A stretch of DNA of 64,000 nt from Eumeta japonica (Eukaryota; Arthropoda; Insecta; Lepidoptera; Psychidae): the NCBI GenBank assembly GCA_005406025.1, contig BGZK01000014.1:1116001-1180000 (forward strand), in the 5' to 3' direction. The notes beneath the pieces are model-generated. The model saw only the letters and a list, made by a program, of their open reading frames with translations. It had not been told where the DNA came from and searched no databases. A program made the position numbers and the translations under genes. Below, in pieces: positions 36,835-49,640 of the stretch (position 1 is its first letter; each line of letters starts with the position of its first letter).

Positions 36835-39800
36835 TATCAGGATATAGCAACAACTTTATTATTATATGTCAATGTTCTTAGTACGCTGTATTTCCCTAAG
36901 TTTTATTCGAATAATTGAACATGATGAATTGTGATGTCTGAAGAACTATTTGTTTTTACAATTTAATTCAGCGGTAGATTCCTGTTTCTCCACAACACCG
37001 ACATCTCCTGCAGGTTAATACCAATACCGATACCAAAAACTACTCATTTCCGGCGCTATGGCGGCCATTTCAAACCGTCGGAAAAGTATGGCATGGTGAT
37101 TTTCGTAAATGGTTACTTGACGATGACTAGCTGGGCAAAACTTAGCCTGGTACAAATGGTTGTATTGCTTTTTTTGTTTAAATTAATGTGTTCTCATCGG
37201 TATGGCGGGCTGTAAGTCACTACCCGACCCCTGAAGAGTCGCCATGCTGGTACAAATGACCTGGAATTTTTTGTCACTGTCTCTCGGTCTACAAACCGAT
37301 GGCCTCGGAGTTTTAGCCTTTCACGATAGTCCAGTGTAAATTGGCCATTGTTTACTACTGTTATCGTTAAGAGTCCTCTTTGCGAATGACGGATTAAGGT
37401 GCTAGACAGGAAGCAAGTGATTTTACTAGATATAAGTTGAAGTATCATTACTCGGTTCACCTGTGGCCAGGAATCAGATCTGTTACTTTCAGATTCGAAT
37501 GACTACGCCTACGTTTAATGTTTATTAAATTTTACATTATTTAATATAAAATTTCTAATTGTACGGAGGAATTGATTGTACGTTTATATACCGTTTTTAT
37601 AATAAGATTGAAAGGGTTTCGATGCATAATTAGCTTATTTGAAAATCCATTTTTTATGTTGTTTTTCAATATTTTGTCGTTATGAGATTGCATCATGTCG
37701 CATAACCCCGTCCGAGCACAGTCCGGAGCTGCACAATAGGGAAAGGGAAACGGATGCGCGGGGAAATCGTTCTTTATGCTTAATTCGACTATATTTATGT
37801 TATTAGATGTTTTCCTTCCGCTTGAGGCGGAACATTCCATGCGTCTCGTGACTTGTGTCACAGGTGCGGCGCGTGCCGTTCTTTACTGATAAATATGCTA
37901 TCCCAGAACCTGAAAAATATGTCGAACAATTTTCTACGATACTGTGTGTCACTATTACGGCCACTGACTTCGGGAACGAAATGATAACAAATCGCGCGAT
38001 ACGACCGGAGCGAAATAAACGTCGGGTCGAAGCCGTCCCCGAGGTCGAAGGCCTTCGACGATCGTACATTGAAATCGATGCTAATCTGTATGTATCGTTT
38101 TTGGAGAAATGATACCCGCCTTCTGAATCGAAATCGAAGCCGGAAAATCGAATAAGAGGGCGGAAAGAAAACGATTTCCCCGAAGTCATTACCCGGCATT
38201 CCGCTCGTACGACTGAGTAAGAACAGCCATTTTTCACTCATATCCCCGGCGTCATAATTTCGGCCCGCGCGCGCCCCCTGCGCAACCGACTGACGTTTTA
38301 TTAGTGGGTAATGTATAATGTAGAAGATGGTTCTTTTCGGTCGCTCAAAATACTGCAGCATCGATATCTCCAACTGAGCGGTGGTGAGCTAGGGGCCGGC
38401 ACGGCCGCCTGCGCCGCACGACACGCTAGTTTGAACCCTGATTGACTGAGCCAGCTAGAATTTTTTTCATTGGAAATGTCGGCTATAATTTGCAACTGTT
38501 TTAAAGAAAGGTTTAAAATATTTTGCACATATATGAAATTATTAAAAAATACTTTTTAATTTAAATTTATATATATATCACTTAAAAAGTGCGGTATACA
38601 GAGTTGCGGATCATATGACCGCTAATTGAATTTGTGATATGACGATATAATGCACGCCATTGCACGTGGTGTCTGCTCGGAAAGAAATAGCATGAATGCA
38701 AAGTAAGATAAGTGTTTAATTGTAGAATAATTAAATATCAATTAAATTATCGTATTTATAATAAATTATACTAAAACACAAAGGTAAATTTCAATGCAAA
38801 AATGGTGGTTTAATTACATAAATTGTAGGTTATATTTACTATTGTCTCCTTTAAAAGGCGTTATAATATCAAAATATTTCCTATTCAGAAAAGTTATCCT
38901 TTGGTTTTAATGAACCAATTTTTCTTTATTTCACTTTAGCTATTATATGCACTCAGAAATATTATTTATTATAAGGCAACATTTTTTGAGTAGGCTCATA
39001 ACACTGAAAGAAAAGATGTACATACTTCCCCAATTGAAGAGTATTTATATCCGACTGCGTGACGCAAAGGAAAGCAATGTATTTGTACGTCTACACACAT
39101 ACATAAGTTTGTTCTTTTATAATGTCTCGGAGATGAAACCTATCGTCATATTTCCATAATTCTTGCAACAATACAATCGCTCTGATCTCACAAATAAAAC
39201 TGGAGGTGTACAACAACCGATGGTCGCGTTAGATGTCGTACTGGGCCAGGAGAAAAATACAAGACAATAAAATTTGTTTTCGTTTGATATGTGGATATCG
39301 TCTTGCATAACGGTTCTTAAAATAATATTTATTTTGAAAACGTATCATTTCTTTCAATCATTCATCATTTTAAAAACTATTTAGATTTGAATTAGTTAGA
39401 AAGATTTGTACTCATAAGTTTTAAGAGGTGATAATGTATCGAGTTATGTATGAAATGAAGTTGCCCCCTACTTCATATGTCAAGTAGACAAATGATTTCA
39501 TAAATAGGAAAATGACGGTAAATCAGTTTTCTAGCAGTCATCGAATATGCTGTGGGTTTCAATCGCACAGGTTTCTGGTAGGATTAGTGTTATTTATTTA
39601 ATTTTTTCACTAATTCATCAAAAGCTGTAGATTTCAACTAAAACAAAAAAAAAATCTTACAACAAAATTTCTGAGTTTTTATCTTATTAATAAGTAAACA
39701 AATAAAAAATGTTTTGATTACGCAGTGAGCGAAAATCGACGGCTTCCGAACGCGTTATCTTTGTTATTGTAACTTATGAAAGAGTTGTAGCTGTCGCGTG

Positions 39801-42585
39801 ACCGTAGCGGGAGTAACGTCTACATTTCACACATGAACTCTAACTTTGGTTGTAACTTCTTTTATTGTTTATAATCTTTCCATCGAAATTTTTTTATTGT
39901 CTTTTGAATTATTTTAAACATCTATTATTAATAGACACCTCTATTGCCGAGAAGACGTTTTAATATATTTTTTTTTCATTAACTTCTCTAACACGACTCC
40001 CTAACGAGTATAGTCGTGGCCCTTTGACGTTATTCACGAGGCGTGTATTTTTCCGTCATTAAGTTATTTTCACCCGAAAAAGTTTCGACGCCGGCGCCGG
40101 CCGCGCGCCGCCGCTTCCCTGTACAAAATTACCTAACAACATAACACAGAAATTACTGTATTATATCGCGTGGGTGTCAATGGGCGACGTTAGTACCGGG
40201 AAAAGTCATTCCGAGACAGAAATACAGCGCGGCCTCCAGTCGGAGGGGGATGCAAGCGATTAGGGTAGGTTTCCCTTTCGGCGCGCCGCCAGTACGCGGT
40301 CGGCGCCCAAACTACGCGAGGGCCCGGGCGGGCGGCGTGCTCGGTGTCCGCGTTTTCGTGCACGCGCGGGGGGTCGCGCCTGAAAAGTGATGTGTCGTGT
40401 TGGCGGTGCGCATCTTTCGAGTTTCAGATAGTACTTAGGTTCGTTGCACCGTCGAAGCTTTTGTTGTATGAGAATAAGTTGCACATGACAACCCCAATCT
40501 AGAGAGTAAGTTTTAGATATTTTTTTTTGTAACAAATCGGAATATACCGAGTCGAGAGTCTCGTTCGGCCGTAAAACCTTTGGAAGTTTTGCTCACATAT
40601 TTCCTCATTCCGAGTCGCGGCCGTGTCACGTGTTCGTAACACCGGCACTTGTGATCCGGTAAGATAGCATTTTAAGTTGTAGTTTTCGCGAGCGTAATAG
40701 AGTGATGCACGTTTTTTAAATTATTTATAACTGTTTTACAATGTAATTTTCTTTTGATTGTAGACTATTCAGTTTTACAATGAAATAAATCTTATTTGTG
40801 CACTAATTACTGTAGAACACTAAAATATTGTTCCTCAAATTAAAGTCAACTTAGCAACGTTCCGCTGAAGTTCACGAATTGTTAATTAACGCCATATTTT
40901 TTCCCAAGTACTTTAGTTACAAACGGCACGTTTTATGAATCTCTCGACAGTCCACTTTTCAGGTGGTCTCTGGGGAGATCGCTTCCAACGCTCTTTTCCT
41001 AATTCCATTTTTTTATGTAGATTTAGAAGGAAGTTCGAAATAAAGCGTATAGTTCGGGGAAAGAGGGAGAACGGTCTCGTAAGGCATTTACTTTGAAACC
41101 ATTCGAACGATAAACGTTCGTTTATAAATATTAATTGCTATGATTTTCCGTAACTTAACAGCATGGCAGTTCGACTGTTGTTGTAGGATATAAAGAGACG
41201 TTTAAACTTACGCGACTTTCGAGGAATGTTGAGGCACCACTATCGGAGGAGAATTAGCGAGCTTCTGCAAGAAAACTTTGAAAGTTCGATGTCAAAACAA
41301 CTTCTAGGGTAGAGGAGAAACAGCAAATAGACCGTGGTCCGAGTTCATTCAATTTAACTTCTTCGTCCGTCCAAAGCCTTCTTTCTACTTTTTTCATGTT
41401 GTTACTGGGAGACATTCTCCTGGAGTATATTTTTTGTACTTCTAGTTTTAAGTAAATCGTGTAACGTTAACTCAGCTAGTTTAAAGCCTAAAATTCGTAT
41501 AGTTTAATATGAGGCTCCTGAAAAGAAAACTTCTGAAAACTAAAAAAAAATCATAGGTAAATGAATCAACAATAAGTTGTTACATTGATTTCTTAAAAAA
41601 AACCGTACAAAATAACAATTGCAAAGGTTCGCATGAATCTTATCATAAATTGACATACCGCCTCTTCGACGACTTTATTTATTTATTATTAAACTTATCG
41701 AAATCGGTTTAGGTGATTCAGTGTGAAAAATAAATGAAGTTAAATTGATAAACGTTGTAATGTAATCGATAATAACCTTGTACGGAAAATTCATAAACGT
41801 GGGTGTTGGTCTCTAAGATGTATAAGAATAGAAATAAAAAAAAACGTACATATTCATGTCGTTATTATTAATTAAAGAAACGACTTATGTTTATCTACGT
41901 TAAAGATATAAGCGATGTGTGAAACAGACATACAAATTTGGTATTTCGTCTACATATAGTGAGTAACATATTAGGTCACATGACGTTTCCAGCTTGGGTT
42001 TTAGCTGTAATAATTTAGTGTTCCCGTTTCCGATCTAAATTATCGCTTCGTTAGCGTTCTCGGTCCCGGTTCGGTTTTATGTGTTGCGGGGCACGTGTTT
42101 AATCTTTGAATTCTTTTTTATAGCTTAGGTCGGAAAGGTTAGTAATAATCGTAATAAAATGCGACATTATTTTTTTTTAGGTCTTGAGAGTTGCCCTAAG
42201 GAATAGCCCATCAAATTGTTTCTAGCGAATTTTCGCACGATACGGCTACAAATAAAGATTCAAAAAAATGTTTTTATGAGTTCTTTTCGTCTCTAAATAC
42301 CACACATGTATGTTAATAAATATGAAATACGCAGTTTCATCCCACGAAACGCTTTATTATGCCTAGCCATAGATATGAATACTATTTAAAAGGTTGCGAT
42401 AAAAAAAAATCTGGCCAAGAGCATGTCGGATCATGCTCATTATAGGGTTCGAAGGCATTATTACAAAGAAATGCTCTACAGATGAAAAAAGTACGTTGTT
42501 ACACTTTTTCCATGTTTCGCGCACAGAATAGTTATAAGCGCTTTGGTCGTCTATAACTAGAAAAACAAGTAAGTATATCCACTAT
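36835..42585. other. Non-coding DNA including a large GC-rich island at 40.1-40.4 kb
   Basis: No exon or repeat was recognised from 36.8 to 40.0 kb. At 40080-40410 the sequence is strongly CG-rich (for example ggcgccggccgcgcgccgcc), followed by moderately GC sequence and possible donors at 40505 (gtaagt) and 40659 (gtaaga). This could be an alternative promoter with a 5' UTR exon. From 40.7 to 42.6 kb it is AT-rich without signal. Confidence 0.4.
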
Positions 42586-42589
42586 TACT

Positions 42590-43160
42590 AATAAAATAGT
42601 GTAAAGTCCATCAGCAAAAGAACGTATCTTCATGGCACTTCGACCTTTTCTTGAGAAGCGTAGTTTTTCGACAATAACTCAAAAACAGTATATACGATGA
42701 TGTTGAAAATAATTTTCTTTGAAAATATTTATTAAGCGTTACCTTTGTAATTTTTTTCGTATTTTTTGGACATACGACTTAGAAAATAGACGGAAGACAC
42801 ACAACTTCTGCTAATTTCGGAGCGATTATTTCCGAAATCATTGACGTAATCAGAAAAATTTCTTAAAAATCTTAAAATATTTTTAAAAGAACTGTCTAAA
42901 ATGTGTGCCACTCGTTGATGTTTGCTGGAAAAAAATTTTTCAGCTTCTGTTACATGTATAATGTGCCCCTAGAAGTATTTATTTATGTTATTTAACCACT
43001 AAACTAAGTAGCGACTAATACAAGGCGACTACACACTATAAATTTCAGCAATGTATGTCTTGTAGTTTTTGAATAAAATGCCTGTGACATACGGACGGAC
43101 GGACATGACGAAACTATAAGGTTCCGTTTTTACCGTTTTGGCTTGAAACCCTAAAAAGCA
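42590..43160 (+). repeat. Dispersed lepidopteran repeat ending 'acggacggacggac...ggttccgtttttaccg'
   Basis: It contains 'gtagtttttcgacaataactc' early and 'tgacatacggacggacggac', 'ataaggttccgtttttaccg' and 'cttgaaaccctaaaaa' at the 3' end. That terminal arrangement is typical of an abundant non-autonomous lepidopteran family; a relative ending acggaactctaaaaa lies at 51220-51690. Confidence 0.6.
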
Positions 43161-43460
43161 ATGCCAGGTACCGCAATTGGTTCACTATAAAAATTGAGAT
43201 TCCGTTCAGAGCCAAGTCTGGTATCCGACATTTGGTTTTTCATTCGAACAATCAGTAATTGTCAATCGCGAAATAACTATAAATGTCGTTACAACAATAA
43301 TGTTTTGGGATGCTTATAAATTTAGGATGTCGTGTTTTTATAAAGGAAATTTTGTAACTTACAATAACCCGACATAGACAAACGACTCCGTGTCACGTCA
43401 GACACGAACTAGTATAAATGCGCTATTGTATACGGTATTATTTTGCAGAAATTCATTATT

Positions 43461-44384
43461 GAACGCTTGCATGCGACATCCAGTAACATGCAGTATGCGA
43501 CCCACCGCTGACCCTCGAATCTGTTCTCCCACTAGGAATCCTCATCCAACGGATTGAATATTCATTCGAGAGAATAACAGGTATTGAATACCTAAGCAAA
43601 CGTTAGTTGTCTATTTATCTTAACTGCCAATTAATAAGTTACAATTTCAACGTATGTTTCATGCCAATCAGGCACATTTTTAGGGAAATGTAGACATTCA
43701 CACCTATTAGAGTGCAGGGAGTGTTAAAATTACTAACAGATGCGATCACAGCCTATCAATTGGGTTTTTAGGAACAATAAAAGAGACAAATCTGTTAGTG
43801 CCAAATATAGAGACCGGTCATAAACTTAGTAACGACCACAAATTTTATATTATTCATTATGTGAGAAAGGCTTAAAATTAAATTTTTTGGAATCAATTGA
43901 AATTTTAATACCTAAGTATAGGGATAATAGGCTTAATGATTAAATTAGTATTTACAAATGGACATTATTTGACGCTTGCCGGTGAGAATTTGGGCAATGA
44001 TTTGGTGATGGTTATTCTGCAATAACTGACAAGCGTGTCTATTAATGATTGTCTGTGACTGCTTATAAAAGGGCTCGTGTCTCCTTTACGTACCATTCAC
44101 TGCATGATGTGCATCGAGCCCGGTGGCTGCGAACGCATCTGTTGGTAGTTTTATCATTCCGGACACTGGTGGTTGTCTGCATGTTTCTGAAGAAGTACCT
44201 AATTGGCATGTTATCTACGTAGAAATCGTAACTGATTCGTAGTTAAGATAAAGAGAAAACTAACACGTGCTTAGGTGTTCGATATTTGTAAATTCACTGG
44301 AATTAATATTCAAATGAAAGAACAGTTTTAGGGTCAGCGGTGGGTTGCATACTACATGGTGCTGTATGTCGTAGGCAAGCTTGG
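43461..44384. mobile_element. Large foldback element 1 (about 0.92 kb)
   Basis: The left arm (43461-43753) and the reverse complement of the right arm (44124-44384) share collinear blocks: gcttgcatgcgac / gtcgtaggcaagc, cgacccaccgctgaccct / agggtcagcggtgggttgc, a 'cacgtgcttaggtgttcgat'-type block, and aactaccaacagatgcg near the loop. Arms are diverged with small indels, the spacer is about 370 bp, and no protein is encoded. Foldback or large-TIR non-autonomous DNA transposon; superfamily unknown. Confidence 0.65.
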
Positions 44385-44409
44385 TAAATGTCATTAGACT
44401 AAATAGTCC

Positions 44410-44948
44410 AAGATCCAGCATTAGAAAAATGTACCCTCATCTGTTAATTGGATTAAGTGATGTTTTGAAGATGGATAACAATATTATAATGTTACGAGAA
44501 CAATGTCTGCCACCATAGTCCTGCTGCTATTAACATTAATTACTTTTTTTTTCATGTCGGCAAATTATTTTACGGTAACTGCCATTTATAAATATATTTA
44601 GGATTTCGTAAACTTTACATACGTGTTAATATTTTTTAACTAACAGATGAGGGAAATAAGTTCGGTTTATCTACCTGTATACATCTGACTACAGGTAGCT
44701 GTAGCAGTCATAAAAGTCGCTGCCTATTGCAAGAAAGTGTAAAACATCATATTCGAAAGTTTTGTACTTGCGATGTGCTTTTACATAAGATGCAAAAAAT
44801 AATTATTAATTAATTAATTAATGGTAGTAGCAACAGGACTACGGAGGCAGACATTGTTCTCATGAATTTATAATATTGTAATCTGCCTTTAAAATATTAT
44901 TTGATTTAATTAACAGATGAGGGTACATTTTTCTAATGTCGGATCTTA
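44410..44948. mobile_element. Foldback element 2 with about 135-bp arms
   Basis: The left arm (44410-44542) and the reverse complement of the right arm (44811-44948) align end to end: agatcc-gcattagaaaaatg, taccctcatctgttaatt, caatattataa, gagaacaatgtctgcc, tagtcctg-tgcta and accattaattaatt blocks. I estimate about 80-85% identity by eye. The spacer is 268 bp and contains an extra ctaacagatgaggg copy at about 44640. It starts about 25 bp after foldback element 1 ends. Confidence 0.75.
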
Positions 44949-45204
44949 GACCTAGTACACATAAAAGTAAAGAGCTAATGCACTTATAGATATAGCGACT
45001 TATGCTTTTAGTCGTAGTTTTAAACAGACGTATATATGTTGAAGGTCGTTCAAGTTGTGGTTCGAAAACGGCCGTTGAAACTGCTTCAATTCGCCACTAA
45101 TCCAGATCATACTCGGTTTAATATGGTATGAAAACGAAGCGACGTTCTTTTAAAAACTTAATGTGCAGTTAAAATGAAATCACTCGCGTGTCTCGAAATG
45201 CACG
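44949..45204. other. Non-coding DNA
   Basis: Nothing recognised. Confidence 0.4.
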
Positions 45205-45350
45205 TTAAGTCATCGATCCTCGACGTTTTCATCACGTTGGTGACGACTGTCTGCAGCACCCGAACCGCACGGGCCCGCGTGGGTGCTTAATGTTCGAACT
45301 CCTCAATCTGAAATAAACAAAATGTGAGGGGGCATACCTTAGTAGCGGAG
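45205..45350 (+). mobile_element. SINE body fragment
   Basis: Contains 'cgttttcatcacgttggtga' and related SINE-body sequence like that in the 14.8 kb copy, but lacks the tRNA-like head. Confidence 0.45.
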
Positions 45351-45535
45351 TAACTAAAATGTGGCATAATAAATTGTTTCAACCATCAGGAAATTAAAGT
45401 CACCCATGTTTGTAGTCCATGGTGTTCAAATAAAAGATGTTACAGGCACAGGATTTATTATTATTATATTGCACGTTTTTAGTTTTACATATTTAATGTA
45501 CGTGTAGGCAGTTAGACAGTGGCTAAGAAAGACAA

Positions 45536-45549
45536 AGAGAGAGAGAGAG
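45536..45549 (+). repeat. (GA)n microsatellite
   Basis: Seven uninterrupted AG dinucleotides, preceded by gacaa. Confidence 0.9.
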
Positions 45550-45879
45550 TTCTTTTATGAGGAGTAATATAAATTCGTTTTGAAGATTTAAGGAATAGTG
45601 ATTTGACAGTGAGAATTAACATTGGACATAAATTTAAATAAAGATGATATCAACGAACAGTCGCGGACGGTTCATCAACATCATTTTTACATTTCGTTGT
45701 GGCTTACTAACAATATAAGGTGGTTATATTGTAGGGTAGGTACTTACAATATGAGAGATAAAAAGCATGTATTTCATGAAAGTAATAGAATGGTTTTATA
45801 ATAGTAGATGCGGGTGCTTAGAAGTACTCGGAGTTGCTTCTATTCTCAATATAACTACTACTATTATACAATATGTCTT

Positions 45880-46095
45880 GCGGTAGATAAAGCGTTGGTA
45901 GTCGGATGCCTTTGAACCGGAATGTACTGAGTTCTGATCTCGTTCGCATATCGATTAATTAATGAGTTCATAGATCAAATGAAACTACTTAACCCGAGGT
46001 CGAGGAACGAGGTCATTACAGATCATTGGTGCAGGGCGTCGTCGTCGGATCGGTGACGAAGTTCGAAAATAGCTTTCATTTCTCATTGAATCAGC
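45880..46095 (+). mobile_element. Degraded tRNA-derived SINE
   Basis: A weak B box (gagttctgatctcg) is followed by 'cgtcgtcgtcggatcggtga', the block shared with the 14.8 kb SINE. The A box is decayed. Confidence 0.45.
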
Positions 46096-46369
46096 GTGGA
46101 AAACTGAAAATGCAATTCTCTCTATCTTAAATGAAAAGGTTGTAGAATCGCACGCCTGTGCAATGGGCGATCAAATTCTGACACAATTTGGTGTAACTTA
46201 CATACGTTGGTCAGATGACAGGACTAGTGATCGGTTGAAATGTACATCTCTATGGACAAGTTGATTTGTCGTCTCATCGCCGTCATTTCATTTTTATACG
46301 GACTACCTTCCGCCCGCGGTTTCGACCACGTAGACATAGAACGAGTTCCTTCGTCTTTTAGATCGATCG

Positions 46370-46580
46370 TTGTTGCCGTCACTCCGAATTTCGGTCCCGG
46401 TCTCGCTCTCCATTTTAATTCCCGTTTCACAATTGATTTCCATCACAGGTCGTTTTAAATTTAGGTTCCGATTCTACCCTCGATTATGATTCTGGTTCGC
46501 TTTCGGTTATACTCCTCGTCTCACTTTCAATTCTAATTCCGCTAGCGGTCACGTTTCCGATTTGGATGAAGTTGGGAGTA
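46370..46580 (-). repeat. Quasi-periodic segment (reverse orientation)
   Basis: Irregular repeats of 'aatttcggtcccggtctcgc', 'gttccgattc' and 'ggttcgctttcggtt' type; see the segment at 4195-4420. Confidence 0.45.
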
Positions 46581-46599
46581 AATGTTCCTATACCTAAAT

Positions 46600-47775
46600 G
46601 GGTTATATTAATCGGGATCGTGAAACTTTGTGTTATTGAAGCTGTCTCAATTTTTATTTTTCTGAAACTATTACAAATAAAAACTTTTTTTCAGTTTAAA
46701 AGTGTGCTATGTTCTTTTTAAAAACATACTATACCTCTATGTAAAATTTGATTACAATCCGTTTAACGATTTGAGCGTAATTGAATAAAAAAAGGCTTAA
46801 ATAATTTTATTTAGTGCAATAAATGTACTGGTTTGTTTTAAATAAACGCTAAAATTATTATGCCACACGATATTGATCAATGTTATTCACGCTTGAAAAT
46901 GGTGCAATGATTGTTAATAAGGCTAAAAATCGAATGTGAGCTTTTAATGAGCTAATACAGAACTTTCATCTCGCAGCCTCATACTGAAAATAATCCCCGC
47001 CGGCTTGAGAACTCGCCGGGCGCGCATCGGCCGTCGGCTCAAGGCTGAAAGCATCATTGTAATTTTGGCAGTTTCTCTTATTTCGATACACGCAACAAAA
47101 CGTCCTAAGCTTTTTCATGTATGTTGCTGTCGCTTACGGTTTTCGATTAAACAAAACAGTTTCCAAAATATATTATCTGAACCCTGATAATGATCAGAGA
47201 AGGCTGCAGAAGTTGATATGTTTGGCACTTTGGTTTTCGAAGTATCGTGAATTATGAGAAACAACCGTACACCGGGAGACTTTGAAAGGCTTTGAAAAGG
47301 CTCTAATTACGAATTCGGATTTTTAATAAATATAAGGCCGTAAGTTATCGAATAAAACGTACTTATGTACATGATGCTTCATTTCATAGGCTCGAACTTG
47401 TTATTTTTTTTTTATTAAATGATTTCGTAAACACAGAAAACCGAATAAATAATTCTTTTTTTTTGGTATTTGTATTGGTTTTCAAACGAATAATTTTGAA
47501 AGAAAAACTAATATCTCTCAATCATAAATAGAATTTCGTATGCTTTGGTAATACATGAAATTAAGGTCAAAATTACCTTTATCTCGTAGGTAATGAAATT
47601 ACAGTTGAAATACGTCATTAATAATTTTTGTTTCCACCACCCATTTCAAATATCACCTAGAGAAGAATGGGTAGAAAACTCAAGGCTTGCTTTTTTTACT
47701 CATCGATACAAAGGATTTAGTGATTAATAATTTAGTCGGCATTTAAAAATAATATGAAATAACCTGTTAGCCAAG
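46600..47775. other. AT-rich non-coding DNA
   Basis: No gene, exon or clear repeat. A 60-codon open frame at 47005 overlaps a short GC-rich part (about 46995-47050) and has no recognisable content. Confidence 0.45.
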
Positions 47776-47779
47776 CAGT

Positions 47780-48088
47780 TCAATCCCAAGGGCTTCTTTC
47801 ACTAAGATACTCCGACACGGTATAATAGCCCTTGCCATATAATTTTCTTTTAACGAAACGTTTAGACTCAGCAGATGGCAAATTTTGAATTTCAGTTAGG
47901 ATCTTATTATAAAAGCGCACACATAGCTCTTTAAATGATTTATTAACTGTTCTTTGACTGGTCTTATGAATAGTAGTCGGTTCCAAAAATAATTTGTCTA
48001 AATTATAGCATTGGAATAGAGATTTTATTCTAGTACGTAAACAAGAATTTTTCCAATAAATTTGCATTACAATCTCCGCAAACAGCAA
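47780..48088 (-). pseudogene. C-terminal tail of a non-LTR retrotransposon reverse transcriptase protein
   Basis: A 102-codon minus-strand frame contains SFKELCVRFYNKILTEIQNL and a final KLYGKGYYTVSEYLSE. The pattern '(S)F...(R)FYNK-P-EI--LP...F----K--L--K-YY---EYL-' closes many LINE ORF2 proteins. Its middle part (RIKSLFQCYNLDKLFLEPT) is matched closely by a second fragment at 63288-63380 on the plus strand, so the family is present at least twice. It directly abuts an unrelated RTE remnant. Only the tail is preserved. Confidence 0.65.
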
Positions 48089-48119
48089 TATATTTACAAT
48101 TTATAACTTATGCTCAATA

Positions 48120-48755
48120 CGGTGTATTTTATTTCGCTCGTTTCAGCCACTGAACATTCAGTGGAATTTGATCCACTTTTTAAATTTTCTCAACACACGG
48201 TTCTGGGGCTTTCCCACGCTGCCATCTCGAGTACGTGATCACCTCTCGAGTACCTTTCTTTTCCAGCGGTTATCAATTTAACGAGCGATGTAACCCTCCC
48301 ATCACCAATTCTATTTACCGATTCTCTGAGCGATGTCGCCTAGTCGCGTTCTTTTGCGGACTTCTTTGTTTCGTATTTTATCACGTAAAGAACTCCGACC
48401 GTAGCTGATTCTGTCGCACGTTGAGCGAATCTGAGCTTATTTATCTGACCAACGGTTAGGCACCACGTCTGACATCTGTATGTCATCGCTAGCAACGTGC
48501 ACTATCCAAAGATTTTCCTCCTTAGGCACTGAAATATATTAAATTTGAAGATGTCTTGTATTTTTCGAAATTTGCCCAGTCGAGTTCAATTCTTTGTGTT
48601 ACCATTTTATCGAAGTTGGATCTACCTAGTTGTACAGTTGGCCCCAGGAGACTATTCGTCAATAACTTCCATTGAGTTTTCAACTTTTAATGGAGCTGAG
48701 ATAACACGGGGTATTCAACATAATTATGTGCATTTTATGGCACCTTAAGATTTAA
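48120..48755 (-). pseudogene. RTE-type non-LTR retrotransposon remnant (C-terminal reverse transcriptase region)
   Basis: Minus-strand frames give, in order: PTVQLGRSNFDKMVTQRIEL and DWANFEKYK (about 48630-48555), then MTYRCQTWCLTVGQINKLRF and AQRATESATVGV (48495-48395). These are followed by SLRDKIRNKEVRKRTRLGDI and AQRIGK (48394-48315), WEGYIAR, DNRWKRKVLE and a GSVGKPQNR block. This order (LG-TIQLGRSNF, VMTYG-ETW-LT, AQRAMERAMLG, SLRDKIRN, W-AGHIAR, DGRW, RS-GRP) is that of the C-terminal part of RTE-clade LINE proteins of insects. Several frame shifts and stops show it is dead. The catalytic palm and endonuclease lie outside the preserved part. Confidence 0.85.
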
Positions 48756-48759
48756 GAGA

Positions 48760-49185
48760 AAAATTTTCTACCTTTATGTAGATTGAATGGGACATGACGC
48801 GGAAATAAACAATTTCTATTGGAGAAATTTTTTGTATTCCGTTGGGCAAATAATTTTTTCAGGTCAGGCTACGGTGTAACTTATTTTTCACGAAAATCAT
48901 CACGACAATGGAATATATTTATGTGATATTGAAAACCATGTAAAATCCACTTAGTCAATTTTTATTGTAATATTTGCGACTTTGTGAAAAAGAAAAACAA
49001 GGAAAAATAAAAATCTGCAAATTGGGTGCCGCCTCTCGTATTTGATACAGATCGGAAAATCTGAAAGTAAAATTTTTGGTTATTAATTTTTCTGTATCCT
49101 GCACTGTGGTTAATTTCTTTCAATTTAGGATTTTTATTATTTTTATATATTACTTTTAGGAAGCGTTTGTTTTTATTGGTTTGGT
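48760..49185. other. AT-rich non-coding DNA
   Basis: Nothing recognised; a minus-strand open frame at 48962-49315 covers repeat sequence and has no family match. Confidence 0.4.
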
Positions 49186-49640
49186 CACTATTTATATTAT
49201 TTATACCAATATTATAAATGCGAAAGTGTCTCTGTCTCTCTGTATGTGTTATGTTTTCAAACCTGAACAGGTGTACCAATTTTTCATGAAATTCGGCACG
49301 GAGATAGTTTGACAATAGTCAACAGATAAAGGCTACTTTTGGTTTGTTTGTCTGTCTGTCCGTTTGTAGATTTTTTAATATCTCAACAACATCTAAAGTG
49401 ATTTGTATTAACTTTAGTGTACGAATAAAACACGCCATTTTGTAATATTTAAAGTACAGCATGTTTATATTTCTGCCTGTTTGTCTGTATGTGTACTTAT
49501 AAATTCGACAATGACTGAACCAATTTTGATATAATTAAAAAATAATAATAAAACACATTGTCATATAAAATACAGATTACTCTTCATTTTTTGTATATTT
49601 ATCTGTATGACTACTTATAAACGTTTAAAAGTCATTAATT
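49186..49640 (+). repeat. Dispersed 'aatattataaatgcgaaagt' repeat
   Basis: It starts accaatattataaatgcgaa and carries repeated gtctctgtct / gtttgtctgtctgtccgttt stretches and 'tgaccgaaccaatttt'-type modules. It is a common arthropod, especially lepidopteran, non-autonomous repeat texture; ends are approximate. Confidence 0.55.

Noticed and set aside
37803..38373. 144- and 171-codon overlapping minus-strand frames
   Set aside because: They overlap in different frames, lack any recognisable domain, and their composition matches non-coding sequence. Kept only as a weak possibility.
40260..40535. 91-codon minus-strand open frame at the CG-rich island
   Set aside because: Arg/Pro/Ala-rich translation caused by CG composition; better explained as a CpG-rich regulatory island.
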